From contig NZ_PJBC01000003.1 in assembly GCF_002836515.1 (NCBI RefSeq), positions 186,001 to 250,000 on the forward strand: a stretch of 64,000 nt of DNA. Direction: 5' to 3'. The translations under genes were made by a program, and so were the position numbers. Positions 1 to 8,640 of this stretch are shown one piece after another. Every line of letters begins with the position of its first letter. Position 1 is the stretch's first letter. Under the pieces are notes generated by a model. It did not search any database, was not told the DNA's origin, and saw nothing but the letters and a program-made list of their open reading frames with translations. This DNA comes from Pseudomonas sp. Choline-02u-1 (GTDB taxonomy: Bacteria > Pseudomonadota > Gammaproteobacteria > Pseudomonadales > Pseudomonadaceae).

Positions 1-159
1 GGCCAACTCAAAGCCGGTGATTTGATGAAACAGGCCGCTGCGGCAGTGGGCGGGAAGGGCGGTGGTCGTCCAGACATGGCGCAGGGCGGCGGTGTCGACG
101 CCGCTGCGCTGGATGGCGCACTGGCGCTGACCGTTCCATTCGTCGAGCAGGCTTTATAA
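1..159 (+). CDS. alaS: Alanyl-tRNA synthetase, C-terminal end (partial)
   Basis: The first 52 codons of the window are open to TAA at 157-159 and encode a Gly/Ala-rich tail ([13 protein letters not shown], then PFVEQAL). This is the typical end of the C-Ala domain of alanyl-tRNA synthetase, which charges tRNA-Ala and edits mischarged tRNA. The 5' end lies outside the window. Being directly upstream of lysC matches the usual Pseudomonas order alaS-lysC-csrA, which supports the call as much as the short peptide does. Confidence 0.85.
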   Translation, partial: GQLKAGDLMKQAAAAVGGKGGGRPDMAQGGGVDAAALDGALALTVPFVEQAL

Positions 160-249
160 GACGGCTCGCCGGGCACGCAGTCTAGTGGCGGGCCCGGCGA
201 CTGTTCGAAAGATTATTGGGCGCCCTTCATGGGCAGAGGCGGCTTTGAA

Positions 250-1491
250 ATGGCTTTGATCGTACAGAAATTTGGAGGCACCTCGGTCGGCACTGTCGAG
301 AGAATCGAGCAGGTCGCCGACAAGGTTAAGAAATTCCGCGATGCCGGCGATGACCTGGTGGTTGTGCTGTCTGCAATGAGCGGCGAAACCAACCGTCTGA
401 TCGATCTGGCCAAGCAAATCAGTGGCGAGGCGCAACCGGTTCCGCGCGAGCTGGACGTGATCGTTTCCACCGGTGAGCAGGTAACGATTGCCCTGTTGGC
501 CATGGCGCTGATCAAGCGCGGTGTGCCGGCGGTGTCGTACACCGGTAATCAGGTGCGGATCCTGACCGACAGTGCGCACAACAAAGCGCGTATCTTGCAG
601 ATTGATGACCAGAAGATTCGCGGTGATCTGAAGGCAGGTCGCGTGGTGGTTGTCGCCGGTTTCCAGGGCGTCGACGAGCACGGCAATATCACCACCCTCG
701 GGCGTGGCGGTTCCGACACTACCGGCGTGGCACTGGCAGCAGCCTTGAAGGCGGATGAGTGCCAGATCTACACCGACGTCGACGGTGTCTACACCACCGA
801 CCCGCGTGTGGTGCCGGTCGCTCAGCGCCTGGACAAGATCACCTTCGAAGAGATGCTGGAAATGGCCAGCCTCGGTTCCAAGGTGCTGCAGATCCGTGCG
901 GTGGAATTCGCCGGCAAGTACAACGTTCCGCTGCGCGTACTGCACAGCTTCAAGGAGGGTCCGGGCACCCTCATTACTATTGATGAAGAGGAAACCATGG
1001 AACAGCCGATCATTTCCGGCATCGCTTTCAATCGCGATGAAGCCAAGCTGACCATCCGTGGCGTGCCAGACACCCCGGGTGTGGCGTTCAAGATTCTCGG
1101 CCCGATCAGCGCCGCGAACATCGAAGTCGACATGATCGTGCAGAACGTCGCGCACGATAACACCACCGACTTCACCTTCACCGTGCACCGCAACGACTAC
1201 CAGGCCGCACAGACCGTGCTGGAAAACACTGCTCGCGAGATCGGTGCCCGCGAAGTCGTTGGCGACACCAAGATTGCCAAGGTCTCGATCGTCGGCGTCG
1301 GCATGCGTTCCCACGCAGGCGTGGCGAGCCGCATGTTCGAATCCCTGGCCAAGGAAAGCATCAACATCCAGATGATCTCGACCTCGGAAATCAAGGTTTC
1401 CGTAGTGATCGAAGAGAAGTACCTGGAACTGGCCGTGCGCGCGCTGCACACGGCTTTCGAACTGGATGCTCCGGCCCGTCAGGGCGAGTAA
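250..1491 (+). CDS. lysC: Aspartate kinase
   Basis: Phosphorylates aspartate, the first step to lysine, threonine and methionine. The N-terminus has the kinase signature ALIVQKFGGTSV and the C-terminal ~140 residues carry paired ACT regulatory domains (around GVPDTPGV and KVSIVGVGM), where lysine/threonine feedback normally acts. I start at ATG 250 (413 aa), the usual family length, rather than the in-frame ATG at 229, which would add seven atypical residues. ATG 997 (MEQPIISG) follows a purine-rich GAAGAGG and lies at the start of the ACT part, so an internally initiated regulatory subunit, known in some aspartate kinases, is possible but unproven. A hairpin terminator follows. Confidence 0.95.
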   Translation: MALIVQKFGGTSVGTVERIEQVADKVKKFRDAGDDLVVVLSAMSGETNRLIDLAKQISGEAQPVPRELDVIVSTGEQVTIALLAMALIKRGVPAVSYTGNQVRILTDSAHNKARILQIDDQKIRGDLKAGRVVVVAGFQGVDEHGNITTLGRGGSDTTGVALAAALKADECQIYTDVDGVYTTDPRVVPVAQRLDKITFEEMLEMASLGSKVLQIRAVEFAGKYNVPLRVLHSFKEGPGTLITIDEEETMEQPIISGIAFNRDEAKLTIRGVPDTPGVAFKILGPISAANIEVDMIVQNVAHDNTTDFTFTVHRNDYQAAQTVLENTAREIGAREVVGDTKIAKVSIVGVGMRSHAGVASRMFESLAKESINIQMISTSEIKVSVVIEEKYLELAVRALHTAFELDAPARQGE

Positions 1492-1503
1492 TCCGATTCT
1501 GTA

Positions 1504-1535
1504 AAGGGCGCGGTCTTACCGCGCCCTTTATTTTT
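1504..1535 (+). terminator. Rho-independent terminator after lysC
   Basis: GGGCGCGGT-CTT-ACCGCGCCC stem followed by TTTATTTTT, 12 bp after the lysC stop codon. Confidence 0.85.
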
Positions 1536-1678
1536 GAATGGCGTGAGCCCCGGAACTGTTCTTTTGCTCGCGCTGGTCAATACTCAGGCATGTAGGACTA
1601 CGATCGCTGCGGTCGTAGGTCGGGTGCCTTTTTTTTGCAGACTGTTGTCCCTGAAATGAATGGCGTAAGGAGAAAGGT

Positions 1679-1867
1679 ATGCTGATTTTGACTCGTCGGT
1701 GCGCGGAAAGCCTGATTATCGGTGACGGCGAAATCACCGTGACCGTGCTCGGCGTCAAAGGAAACCAGGTGCGTATCGGCGTCAACGCTCCGAAAGAGGT
1801 TGCGGTGCACCGTGAGGAAATTTACCTGCGTATAAAGAAAGAGAAGGACGAAGAACCAAGCCATTAA
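1679..1867 (+). CDS. csrA: Carbon storage regulator CsrA/RsmA
   Basis: 62-residue RNA-binding post-transcriptional regulator that binds GGA motifs in leaders of target mRNAs. The sequence starts [17 protein letters not shown] and contains the VAVHREEIY strand with the conserved RNA-contacting arginine. It is preceded by GGAGAAAGGT, a strong ribosome binding site (itself GGA-containing, so autoregulation is plausible). Placement between lysC and tRNA-Ser is conserved in Pseudomonas; this is the rsmA-type paralogue at that site. Confidence 0.95.
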   Translation: MLILTRRCAESLIIGDGEITVTVLGVKGNQVRIGVNAPKEVAVHREEIYLRIKKEKDEEPSH

Positions 1868-1929
1868 TTTTTATCGATTTTTATGTTTGCAAACGGGGAA
1901 GAAGCTGGTTAATATACGCCCCGTGTTGC

Positions 1930-2020
1930 GGAGAGCTGGCCGAGTGGCCGAAGGCGCTCCCCTGCTAAGGGAGTACACCTCAAAAGGGTGTCGGGGGTTC
2001 GAATCCCCCGTTCTCCGCCA
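1930..2020 (+). tRNA. tRNA-Ser(GCT)
   Basis: 91-nt class II tRNA: acceptor GGAGAG pairs with the 3' end before encoded CCA, the anticodon loop CTGCTAA gives GCT, there is a long variable arm, and the T-loop is GGTTCGAATCC. A likely -10 (TAATAT, about 1909) lies just upstream. Confidence 0.97.
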
Positions 2021-2085
2021 TTATTTGCTTAGTACGTTGTAATCTGGCTTCTTCTGTAAGTTGTTGAAATTACTAGAAAAAGTGT

Positions 2086-2113
2086 TTGACATAGAGATTA
2101 GACGGCCTATAAT
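2086..2113 (+). promoter_or_regulatory. Sigma-70 promoter for the tRNA-Arg pair
   Basis: Consensus TTGACA (2086-2091) and TATAAT (2108-2113) with a 16-bp spacer, followed by a GC-rich GCGCGGC discriminator typical of stringently controlled stable-RNA promoters, 14 bp before the mature tRNA. Confidence 0.85.
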
Positions 2114-2127
2114 GCGCGGCAACAAAT

Positions 2128-2204
2128 GCACTCGTAGCTCAGCTGGATAGAGTACTCGGCTACGAACCGAGCGGTCACAGGTTCGAATCCTGTCGAGTGC
2201 ACCA
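2128..2204 (+). tRNA. tRNA-Arg(ACG), copy 1
   Basis: 77-nt tRNA with encoded CCA, acceptor GCACTCG/CGAGTGC, anticodon loop CTACGAA (ACG, read as ICG). Identical to the copy at 2277-2353. Confidence 0.97.
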
Positions 2205-2276
2205 TTTAAGAGTTATTTGCTGTAAGGTGAGTAACTCGGTTTCAGCCAGTTGTGGTCTGGTTTAAAAACACAAAAT

Positions 2277-2353
2277 GCACTCGTAGCTCAGCTGGATAGA
2301 GTACTCGGCTACGAACCGAGCGGTCACAGGTTCGAATCCTGTCGAGTGCACCA
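2277..2353 (+). tRNA. tRNA-Arg(ACG), copy 2
   Basis: Second identical 77-nt copy, 72 bp after the first and probably cotranscribed with it from the promoter at 2086. A terminator follows immediately. Confidence 0.97.
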
Positions 2354-2361
2354 TATACCAA

Positions 2362-2389
2362 GAAGCCCGCGTTTAACGCGGGCTTTTTG
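2362..2389 (+). terminator. Terminator of the tRNA-Arg operon
   Basis: AGCCCGCG-TTTAA-CGCGGGCT stem followed by TTTT. It overlaps the 3' end of the convergent gene at 2373-2885. Confidence 0.85.
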
Positions 2390-2885
2390 CTGTCCGGGAT
2401 TTGTCTTTTCCCTTCACGCAGCCTCTTTCATCAAAATCAATTTGAGCACTGCGGCCTCGCTTGAGGTCGTAACGATAGCTCGTGGTCGACGTGCGCGTGT
2501 TGATCTTGTCTGGCTTGCCCAGTGCGCTTTCGACGTCCCGCTGGCTCATGCCGGCAACGACGCGCCGGTTGATGATTGCCTCACGCCGCTGCCTGCTGTC
2601 GATCAGGTTTCCACATTTGTGTTCGGCACCGCCCACGATGCCCGGTTCGCGTCCACGGTCTTTCATGCCGGTCACAGTTTCGTGATCGAATTCCGGCATG
2701 ATCGCGACCCAGCCTGGGGAGTAGGGGTGAACCTCCTGAATCGAGAGTTGCTCGCCAGTTGCGCAGCTCATCGACGTGAAGGTGATGCGGCCGTCAGAGG
2801 CTTGGCAACGATGAAGTGTAGCGGCGTTGGACGGCGTGGCGTGGAGCAGGGCGGTCAGTAGAAAAAACGCTGGTTTTACGGGCAT
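2373..2885 (-). CDS. Exported DUF4124/BamE-like small protein
   Basis: 170 aa from ATG 2885. The N-terminus (MPVKPAFFLLTALLHATPS) is a signal peptide. The first half resembles DUF4124-type periplasmic proteins (HRCQASDGRITFTSMSC, paired cysteines); the second half has GMSQRDVESALGKPDKI followed by a Tyr/Arg-rich strand, the pattern of the BamE/SmpA-like fold. Function unknown, presumably periplasmic. A start ten codons further up is in frame but lacks signal-peptide character. Confidence 0.75.
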   Translation of the reverse strand: MPVKPAFFLLTALLHATPSNAATLHRCQASDGRITFTSMSCATGEQLSIQEVHPYSPGWVAIMPEFDHETVTGMKDRGREPGIVGGAEHKCGNLIDSRQRREAIINRRVVAGMSQRDVESALGKPDKINTRTSTTSYRYDLKRGRSAQIDFDERGCVKGKDKSRTAKSPR

Positions 2886-3206
2886 TCGATGTCCTCCGTG
2901 ACGATCTACGTCCAAGAGTAGTCGCTGCTTTTTGCATCGCTGGTGTGTTTTCTTTTCAAGATGAGTCGTCGCATTTGCACGGATCAGGAAGGCGCTCAGG
3001 TTTGTTTCGCAAGCGCTTGTTTCAGCCGTGATTTTTTCAACGTTTTAAACCGTCAGGCGTGTATCATTGCGCCCGTCAGCCCCGCCGGGGCTTATGGAAA
3101 ACCTCCATGGACTTACCCAGTAGTTGTTCAGTAGCCCGTTTCACCAATCATGAATTGACTGATTGATACTTCCGGCGTGCCCCGCTGCTGGGAGTGGAGT
3201 TCGCCT
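2886..3206. other. Intergenic region upstream of mgtE
   Basis: No gene seen. It contains a GC-rich hairpin AGCCCC-GCC-GGGGCT (about 3078-3092) without a U-run, and the divergent promoters of the exported protein and mgtE must lie here. I see no recognisable Mg2+ riboswitch, but a structured leader cannot be excluded. Confidence 0.5.
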
Positions 3207-4649
3207 ATGTCCGAAATCGAAGTAAAGAAAACCCAGGAAAGCCTGCAGGATCGCCTGGCTCAGGTCGTTGAGCTGCTGCAGCGCCAGCGTGTCGTTGAAG
3301 ACCTGACTCATCGCCAGGAAGGTCCGCACCACGACCGTGTGGAAAACCTGGTTCACCGGCAAAACCTCGTCGAGCTGCAACGCAAGCTCGATGATCTGCA
3401 CTCCGCCGACGTAGCCTATATTCTTGAAGCCTTGCCGCTGGACGATCGTCTGACGCTCTGGCAACTGGTCAAGGCCGATCGCGACGGCGATATTCTTCTC
3501 GAAGTATCCGATTCTGTCCGTGAAACGCTGATCGCCGACATGGACGATCACGAGCTCCTGGCTGCGGCCAAGGACATGGATGCTGACGAGCTCGCTGACC
3601 TTGCCTCCGAACTGCCGCGAGACGTCGTCCATGAACTCATGGAGAGTCTGGATAACCAGCAACGCGAACGCGTGCGTTCGGCTCTGTCCTACGACGAGGA
3701 TCAGGTCGGTGCGCTGATGGACTTCGAGATGGTGACCATCCGTGAGGATGTCAGCCTGGAAGTGGTTCTGCGTTATCTGCGTCGCCTCAAAGAACTTCCC
3801 GGTCATACCGACAAATTGTTCGTTGTCGATTACGACGGCGTACTCAAAGGCGTACTGCCGATCAAGCGTCTGCTGGTCAACGATCCGGAGAAGCAGGTCG
3901 CCGAGGTGATGGCCAGCGATCCGGTCAGTTTCCACCCGGACGAAGACGCCTACGACGCCGCTCAGGCATTCGAGCGTTACGACTTGATCTCCGCGCCGGT
4001 GGTCGACAAGAACGGCAAGCTGATCGGCCGTCTGACCATCGACGAAATGGTCGACCTGATCCGTGAGGAAAGCGAAAGCGAAGTCCTCAACATGGCCGGT
4101 TTGCGTGAAGAAGAAGATATTTTCGCTTCAGTGTGGAAATCCCTGCGCAACCGTTGGGCCTGGCTGGCGGTGAACCTGATCACTGCATTTGTTGCTTCGC
4201 GGGTGATCGGTCTGTTCGAAGGCTCGATCGAGAAATTGGTGGCATTGGCAGCATTGATGCCGATCGTCGCGGGTATCGGTGGCAACTCCGGTAACCAGAC
4301 TATCACCATGATCGTCCGTGCCATGGCGCTGGATCAGGTCAGCACCGGCAATACGTCACGATTGATGCGCAAAGAGCTGGCGGTGGGATTGATCAACGGT
4401 CTGGTTTGGGGCGGGGTGATCGGTGTGGTCGCGTACATGCTCTACGGCAGTTGGTCGCTCGGCGTGGTGATGACGGCGGCGATGACGCTCAATCTGTTGC
4501 TGGCGGCGTTGATGGGCGTGTTGATCCCGATGACGCTGGCGAAGATGGGTCGCGATCCGGCGATGGGTGCCAGCGTGATGATCACAGCGATGACAGACAG
4601 CGGTGGCTTCTTCATCTTCCTCGGGTTGGCGACAATTTTCCTGCTTTAA
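3207..4649 (+). CDS. mgtE: Magnesium transporter/channel MgtE
   Basis: 480 aa from ATG 3207, preceded by GGGAGTGGAG. The cytosolic N-domain is rich in acidic helices (residues ~30-130), followed by a CBS pair (~135-260, VTIREDVSLEVVLRYLRR and VMASDPVSFHPDEDAYD) and five C-terminal membrane helices with the family sequence PIVAGIGGNSGNQT near the pore. MgtE is a Mg2+-gated inner-membrane channel that closes when cytosolic Mg2+ is high. A GTG at 3177 is in frame but less likely as start. Gene order with csrA and the tRNAs is the Pseudomonas norm. Confidence 0.95.
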   Translation: MSEIEVKKTQESLQDRLAQVVELLQRQRVVEDLTHRQEGPHHDRVENLVHRQNLVELQRKLDDLHSADVAYILEALPLDDRLTLWQLVKADRDGDILLEVSDSVRETLIADMDDHELLAAAKDMDADELADLASELPRDVVHELMESLDNQQRERVRSALSYDEDQVGALMDFEMVTIREDVSLEVVLRYLRRLKELPGHTDKLFVVDYDGVLKGVLPIKRLLVNDPEKQVAEVMASDPVSFHPDEDAYDAAQAFERYDLISAPVVDKNGKLIGRLTIDEMVDLIREESESEVLNMAGLREEEDIFASVWKSLRNRWAWLAVNLITAFVASRVIGLFEGSIEKLVALAALMPIVAGIGGNSGNQTITMIVRAMALDQVSTGNTSRLMRKELAVGLINGLVWGGVIGVVAYMLYGSWSLGVVMTAAMTLNLLLAALMGVLIPMTLAKMGRDPAMGASVMITAMTDSGGFFIFLGLATIFLL

Positions 4650-4663
4650 CCTCATGCAATCCA

Positions 4664-4690
4664 AAGGCCCGTCAAAGGACGGGCTTTTTT
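4664..4690 (+). terminator. Terminator of mgtE
   Basis: GGCCCGTC-AAAG-GACGGGC stem followed by seven T. Confidence 0.9.
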
Positions 4691-4718
4691 TGCGCCTGCG
4701 ATATGTTGAAAACGAGGC

Positions 4719-4746
4719 AAAAAAAAGCCAGCAATCATGCTGGCTT
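4719..4746 (-). terminator. Terminator of amrZ
   Basis: On the minus strand AGCCAGCA-TGAT-TGCTGGCT is followed by a run of T (the AAAAAAA at 4719 on +), 19 bp after the amrZ stop. Confidence 0.85.
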
Positions 4747-4764
4747 CAATGTGTTCGGTATGAC

Positions 4765-5091
4765 TCAGGACGCGTCTGCGGCCATCTCTGCGTCGTGAGC
4801 GATCAGCGACACCAGGGCGTTCTGCTGACGATGCGACAGCTGACGGAAGCGTTGCAACAGCTCGCGCTCGTGCAGCGACAGCTCCGGGCTGTCCAGGCGC
4901 ATGCTCAGCTCTTCGCCCAGTGCGCCTTCCTGAATGAGACTCTGCTCAAGGCGCGCAATGATCTCGGAGTTCATGCTGCGATGATGATTGCGAGCCACCT
5001 CGGCAATGCGTTCACGCATTCCGTCTGGCAGACGTACGACAAACTTGTCAGCCGTACGGCTGGAATAAATTGCCTGTTTCAATGGGCGCAT
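4765..5091 (-). CDS. amrZ: Ribbon-helix-helix regulator AmrZ
   Basis: 108-residue Arc-type ribbon-helix-helix DNA-binding protein. The beta-strand [18 protein letters not shown] and helix [17 protein letters not shown] match AmrZ/AlgZ closely, as does the tetramerisation tail ending [16 protein letters not shown]. AmrZ controls exopolysaccharide, motility and cyclic-di-GMP genes. Start MRPLKQA is the family start. As I recall it, the position next to mgtE and csrA is that of the syringae/fluorescens lineage rather than P. aeruginosa. Confidence 0.9.
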   Translation of the reverse strand: MRPLKQAIYSSRTADKFVVRLPDGMRERIAEVARNHHRSMNSEIIARLEQSLIQEGALGEELSMRLDSPELSLHERELLQRFRQLSHRQQNALVSLIAHDAEMAADAS

Positions 5092-5476
5092 ATATTTAAC
5101 CGGTTAGTTCAGGGGAGCGGTTCTCGGGATTGGCCGCAGGATGTGTGGTAGGACAAGCATCCGGACCAATTGGTTCAACCTGAATTGTTAAGAGGCCGGC
5201 ATCATGCCTCAAATTTGCCAGATCATTGGCGTCAATTCTGTGACAAATATTGAGCTGGATAAAGGCTTAATGCCAGCACCAGTTGTCAGAAATGCGGACT
5301 GGTTGGAAATCTTTCCCAGCCGTATCGCTGCCCGCTGTCGAATGCATATCCGTTAATGTCCGAAGACCTCGGAACGTGCATGCTATGCGGCTCGCTATTT
5401 TTGATCCCTATGCGTACAGAATAGTGGCAATTTGCCGATTTACTAGAGGCAGGACCCGTCGGAGGGCGTTTACAGG
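5092..5476. other. Intergenic region between amrZ and phnN
   Basis: No convincing gene. It must hold the divergent amrZ promoter, where AmrZ autoregulation would be expected, and the phnN promoter. A short palindrome GGCAT-CAT-GCC lies near 5201. An open frame over 5283-5501 has no ribosome binding site and no family resemblance. Confidence 0.5.
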
Positions 5477-6046
5477 ATGGATGGCAAACTTTTTTACCTG
5501 ATGGGGCCGTCCGGTTCGGGCAAGGACAGCCTGATCGAAGCGTCGCGTGAGCCATTGCGCGCGTTGAACTGTGAAGTGATGCGTCGGGTGATTACTCGAT
5601 CAGCAGAGTCCGTCGGTGAAGACGCTATCGGCGTCACGCCTGAAGAGTTCGCGCGGCAGCAACAGGCCGGCGCTTTTTCCCTGGCTTGGCAAGCCAACGA
5701 CCTTTCTTACGGCATTCCAGGGGAAATGGATGAATGGCTGCAAGCCGGTAGGCATGTGCTGGTAAACGGCTCCCGAGCTAACCTGCGCCAGGCGATGGAG
5801 CGATATCCGGATCTGGTACCAGTGCTGCTGACCGTCAATGACGAGGTGCTGCGTCAGCGCTTGCTCGGACGCGGTCGGGAAACCCCTGATCAGATCGATG
5901 CAAGGCTGGCGCGCAATGCATTGTTCAAAGATCGAAGATCCAGCGACAGCCCCGTCCATCAGATCGACAATTCCGGCGACCTGGCTGCCGCTGTCTGCGC
6001 ATTACTGAAGCTTATTCAGCTCAGCGTAGAACCGGATCGAATTTGA
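5477..6046 (+). CDS. phnN: Ribose 1,5-bisphosphate phosphokinase PhnN
   Basis: 189 aa. P-loop GPSGSGKDSL at residues ~10-19 and guanylate-kinase-like fold; PhnN makes PRPP from ribose 1,5-bisphosphate in the phosphonate C-P lyase route. Start ATG 5477 follows GGAGGGCG. No other phn genes are nearby, so this is an orphan copy whose product could serve PRPP supply generally. It overlaps the convergent small gene at 6021-6200 by 26 bp at the 3' ends. Confidence 0.85.
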   Translation: MDGKLFYLMGPSGSGKDSLIEASREPLRALNCEVMRRVITRSAESVGEDAIGVTPEEFARQQQAGAFSLAWQANDLSYGIPGEMDEWLQAGRHVLVNGSRANLRQAMERYPDLVPVLLTVNDEVLRQRLLGRGRETPDQIDARLARNALFKDRRSSDSPVHQIDNSGDLAAAVCALLKLIQLSVEPDRI

Positions 6047-6200
6047 TCTTGCGCCCGGCAATCAGCGCGAGCACAAACAGCACCGCAAACACGCCACAGC
6101 CAACCAGAGGCAAGGTGACTTGCGTCTCCTCGAACAACGCCAGATGGGTAATGCCACTGAGTAAAGCCAGGATCAGAAATCCTGCCGCCGATTTGGACAT
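6021..6200 (-). CDS. Small two-helix membrane protein
   Basis: 59 aa from ATG 6200 (MSKSAAGFLILALLS). Two predicted membrane helices separated by a short loop (FEETQVTLP), basic C-terminus. Family not recognised. It is 20 bp downstream of the next small gene in the same direction, so probably one operon. I prefer the second ATG: AGGAG lies 6 bp before it. Confidence 0.6.
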   Translation of the reverse strand: MSKSAAGFLILALLSGITHLALFEETQVTLPLVGCGVFAVLFVLALIAGRKIKFDPVLR

Positions 6201-6220
6201 GTTGTACTCCTGAAAATATT

Positions 6221-6454
6221 TCAAAAAACCAGACGTTCGGTGGTTGGCGCCGCAGCTTGCCCAGGCTCGCTCACCATGTGCGTAGAGGCGTCGCTGCGAT
6301 CACTCAACACTGCCCACTGCGGCGCTTTCTGCACCTGCAGGTAATGCGGCATGCGCTGCGCTACTGGCTGCTCAACGTCAGCCTTGGGAAAAAAATGTGA
6401 TCCGAGCAAGAAAGCCAGAGCCGCTGCGTTTGCAAGCAAGAGGGTGCTGTTCAT
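6221..6454 (-). CDS. Small hypothetical exported or membrane protein
   Basis: 77 aa from ATG 6454, preceded by TTTGGAGCG at good spacing. N-terminal hydrophobic stretch LLLANAAALAFLLGSHFF, then a hydrophilic domain with no recognised motif. First gene of a two-gene leftward unit with 6021-6200. Confidence 0.6.
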   Translation of the reverse strand: MNSTLLLANAAALAFLLGSHFFPKADVEQPVAQRMPHYLQVQKAPQWAVLSDRSDASTHMVSEPGQAAAPTTERLVF

Positions 6455-6752
6455 GGCACGACGCTCCAAATTGTTCTTTTTGATAGAACAGGCGTAGCAG
6501 CCGCCGTGCCAACAGTGTAGCGGGTGATAAGTCCTTTAAAAACAAGGGTTTGGTAAGGTTTTTCGAACGACGCTGATTGCAATCTGCAATGACTGCATTT
6601 TCGCGCAGTGCAAATTGCCCGGTAAAAGTTCCCGCAATCTTCCAAGACGCTTGCCTACACTTAAAAAGCCCTACGGACGACATGACAAACCAGGGGCTGG
6701 CCGTTAACATGCACGCCGTCTGTCGCACCGCGTGCAGGCTGCGTCAATCAGT

Positions 6753-6829
6753 GTCTCAGTAGCTCAATTGGATAGAGCATCCCCCTCCTAAGGGGAAGGT
6801 TGGCAGTTCGAACCTGCCCTGGGACACCA
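6753..6829 (+). tRNA. tRNA-Arg(CCT), island insertion site
   Basis: 77 nt with encoded CCA. Acceptor GTCTCAG/CTGGGAC has one T-G wobble; anticodon stem TCCCC/GGGGA with loop CTCCTAA gives CCT. This tRNA 3' end is a common integration site for tyrosine-recombinase islands, and everything to its right in the window is accessory. Confidence 0.95.
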
Positions 6830-7434
6830 CTATAATCAAAGGGTTGGCGCATTTTTTTTCTGGCTCCCTGATTTTTGTTTCTGATTGGTCCCCACTTTAG
6901 TCCCCACTTCTCGATGTGTTCAGAGTTGAGCTATCAGCTTTCCAGTAAAATTGAGCTCATCAACCAATTTCCGAAGCTGATGTCTTGCTCTTCCTCCCTA
7001 GCTGTGAAATCGCATCCCCATTGACAAGCCATTTGCACCGCAACTGATCCCCGATTGCATTGGATTTGACCCACATGCTTCGTAAGTATGATCAATGCCG
7101 TCTGTGTATGGGGGTAGCCTGAAATCGGCCAGACGCGGGCAGTTGCAGTAGGTTGAAAGCAGCCGCTTCGCCAATTTTCGGGCTATCCACCTTCCGAACT
7201 CCAGCATTAAGGGTTTATAGAGCGGCCCATTTCAGGGGCACCGGCGGACTTCGCAATAGAGAGCCCACGTAGCAAAGCAGCTAAGGTTGCTGGCGTTGGT
7301 ACCTCAGCATTCTTGGGCTCATTCAATCCTTAAGCCTGACTTTCGTTAAGCTGGACAACTATGCATCATCGCGCTTCTAATCGATGATGGCATTTTAATT
7401 GTAGAACACTGACCAAGCCAGGAAGGATAGGAAG
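6830..7434. other. Island left edge without integrase; CBASS promoter region
   Basis: No supportable gene. At 6889-6907 the heptamer TCCCCAC occurs twice with a 5-bp spacer (TTTAG), the kind of direct repeat found as integrase arm sites beside tRNA att sites. A minus-strand open frame at 6998-7207 has no family resemblance. The last 50 bp hold the likely promoter and the GGAAGGATAGGAAG ribosome binding site of the CBASS operon. Confidence 0.55.
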
Positions 7435-8640
7435 ATGCCGACGAAAACCGCCGAAGATTTTCTCGCCGCGTTAGCGGACGAGCTTGCAATCAGTGAATCA
7501 CGATACGAGCAGGCGCGCCGTAGTTATGCGTCACTCGGTGACTGGCTCCACCGTTCGGAGTCCACCGTCGTCAAGTACGATCCGCAGGTTTACGTGCAGG
7601 GGTCCTTTCGACTGGGTACGGCGATTCGTCCTTTGAATGATGAGGAGGAGTACGACGTCGATTCTGTCTGTTTGCTTCGCACCCTCGGAACGAAGGATCT
7701 TACTCAGAGCGAACTGAAAGCGTTGGTTGGCGACGAGATAAAAGCTTACCGTAATGCTCAGAGCATGATTAAGCCCGTTCGCGAAGGGCGCCGCTGCTGG
7801 GTACTGGATTATGCGGATGGTGCTCAGTTCCATATGGACATCGTTCCGTCTGTCCCCAACGCAGCCCGCCAGCGTCTGTTGCTTGAAGCTCGTGGATTAG
7901 ACTTGAAATGGTCTGAGACAGCGATGGTTATCACCGACATCGAGTCGTCTGTATATGAGGTGCTCTCGGATGATTGGCAGCGCTCGAATCCGAAAGGATA
8001 TGCCGAGTGGTTCAGGCAGCGGATGGGCGAACAATTCGAACGTCGTAGGCGGGCGCTGGCGGAGTCGATCAAAGCTAGCGTAGAGGATATTCCGGACTAC
8101 AGAATTAGGACGCCTCTCCAGTCTGCCATCATGATCTTGAAGCGCCACCGTGACGGTATGTTTGAAGGGCGGTATGACGAGCGCCCCATTTCGATCATCA
8201 TCACCACGCTTGCCGCTCATGCTTACAACGGTGAAGAAAAGATCGCCGATGCTCTCTACTCGATCCTTTCGCGAATGGACCAGTTCGTTGAGCATGATGG
8301 ACACCATTGCATCATTCGTAACCCTTCCGACCCTCTCGAAAACTTTGCAGATAAGTGGCCTCAGCATCCTGAGCGGGAAGCAGCGTTCTTTGAGTGGCTG
8401 CGGCAGGCCCGCCAAGACTTCGAAACACTTGCGGGCCAGGTCGAAAGGCGTCGCTTGATCGAAAGCATCCAGCCCCGGATGGGAGCCGTGGCTGAAAGAG
8501 CTGCCATGCGTCTCGAACCACCTCCCGGAACCATGCTACATCCCGCCACAGCCGCGGCCGTAGTGGGTGCTGCAGCAGCTAGCGCTCCGGTATTTCCGAA
8601 CACTCGACGGGAGCCAACTTCGCCTAGGGGGTTTGCTTGA
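7435..8640 (+). CDS. CBASS CD-NTase (cGAS/DncV-like cyclic oligonucleotide synthase)
   Basis: 401 aa. Nucleotidyltransferase signature: GS at residues 56-57 (VYVQGSFRLGT), the metal pair D74/D76 in EEYDVDSV and a third Asp at 135 (FHMDIVPS), followed by the helical OAS1-like C-domain. The enzyme makes a cyclic di- or trinucleotide on phage infection to switch on the effector. The C-terminus ends in a flexible tail (PTSPRGFA), as expected for a substrate of Cap2 conjugation. First gene of the operon; it overlaps the TTG start of cap2. The clade and nucleotide product cannot be told from sequence alone. Confidence 0.9.
   Translation: MPTKTAEDFLAALADELAISESRYEQARRSYASLGDWLHRSESTVVKYDPQVYVQGSFRLGTAIRPLNDEEEYDVDSVCLLRTLGTKDLTQSELKALVGDEIKAYRNAQSMIKPVREGRRCWVLDYADGAQFHMDIVPSVPNAARQRLLLEARGLDLKWSETAMVITDIESSVYEVLSDDWQRSNPKGYAEWFRQRMGEQFERRRRALAESIKASVEDIPDYRIRTPLQSAIMILKRHRDGMFEGRYDERPISIIITTLAAHAYNGEEKIADALYSILSRMDQFVEHDGHHCIIRNPSDPLENFADKWPQHPEREAAFFEWLRQARQDFETLAGQVERRRLIESIQPRMGAVAERAAMRLEPPPGTMLHPATAAAVVGAAAASAPVFPNTRREPTSPRGFA

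Noticed and set aside
154..1449. Long minus-strand open frame opposite lysC
   Set aside because: Exact shadow of lysC in a GC-rich genome; no start signal and no family resemblance.
2250..2861. Open frame on + through tRNA-Arg copy 2 and the exported-protein gene
   Set aside because: Begins inside a tRNA and runs antisense to a gene with a clear signal peptide.
5283..5501. Open frames between amrZ and phnN
   Set aside because: No ribosome binding site, no recognisable protein features; phnN start is well supported.
6998..7207. Minus-strand frame near the tRNA junction considered as an integrase remnant
   Set aside because: No R-H-R-Y motifs or any tyrosine-recombinase segment found.
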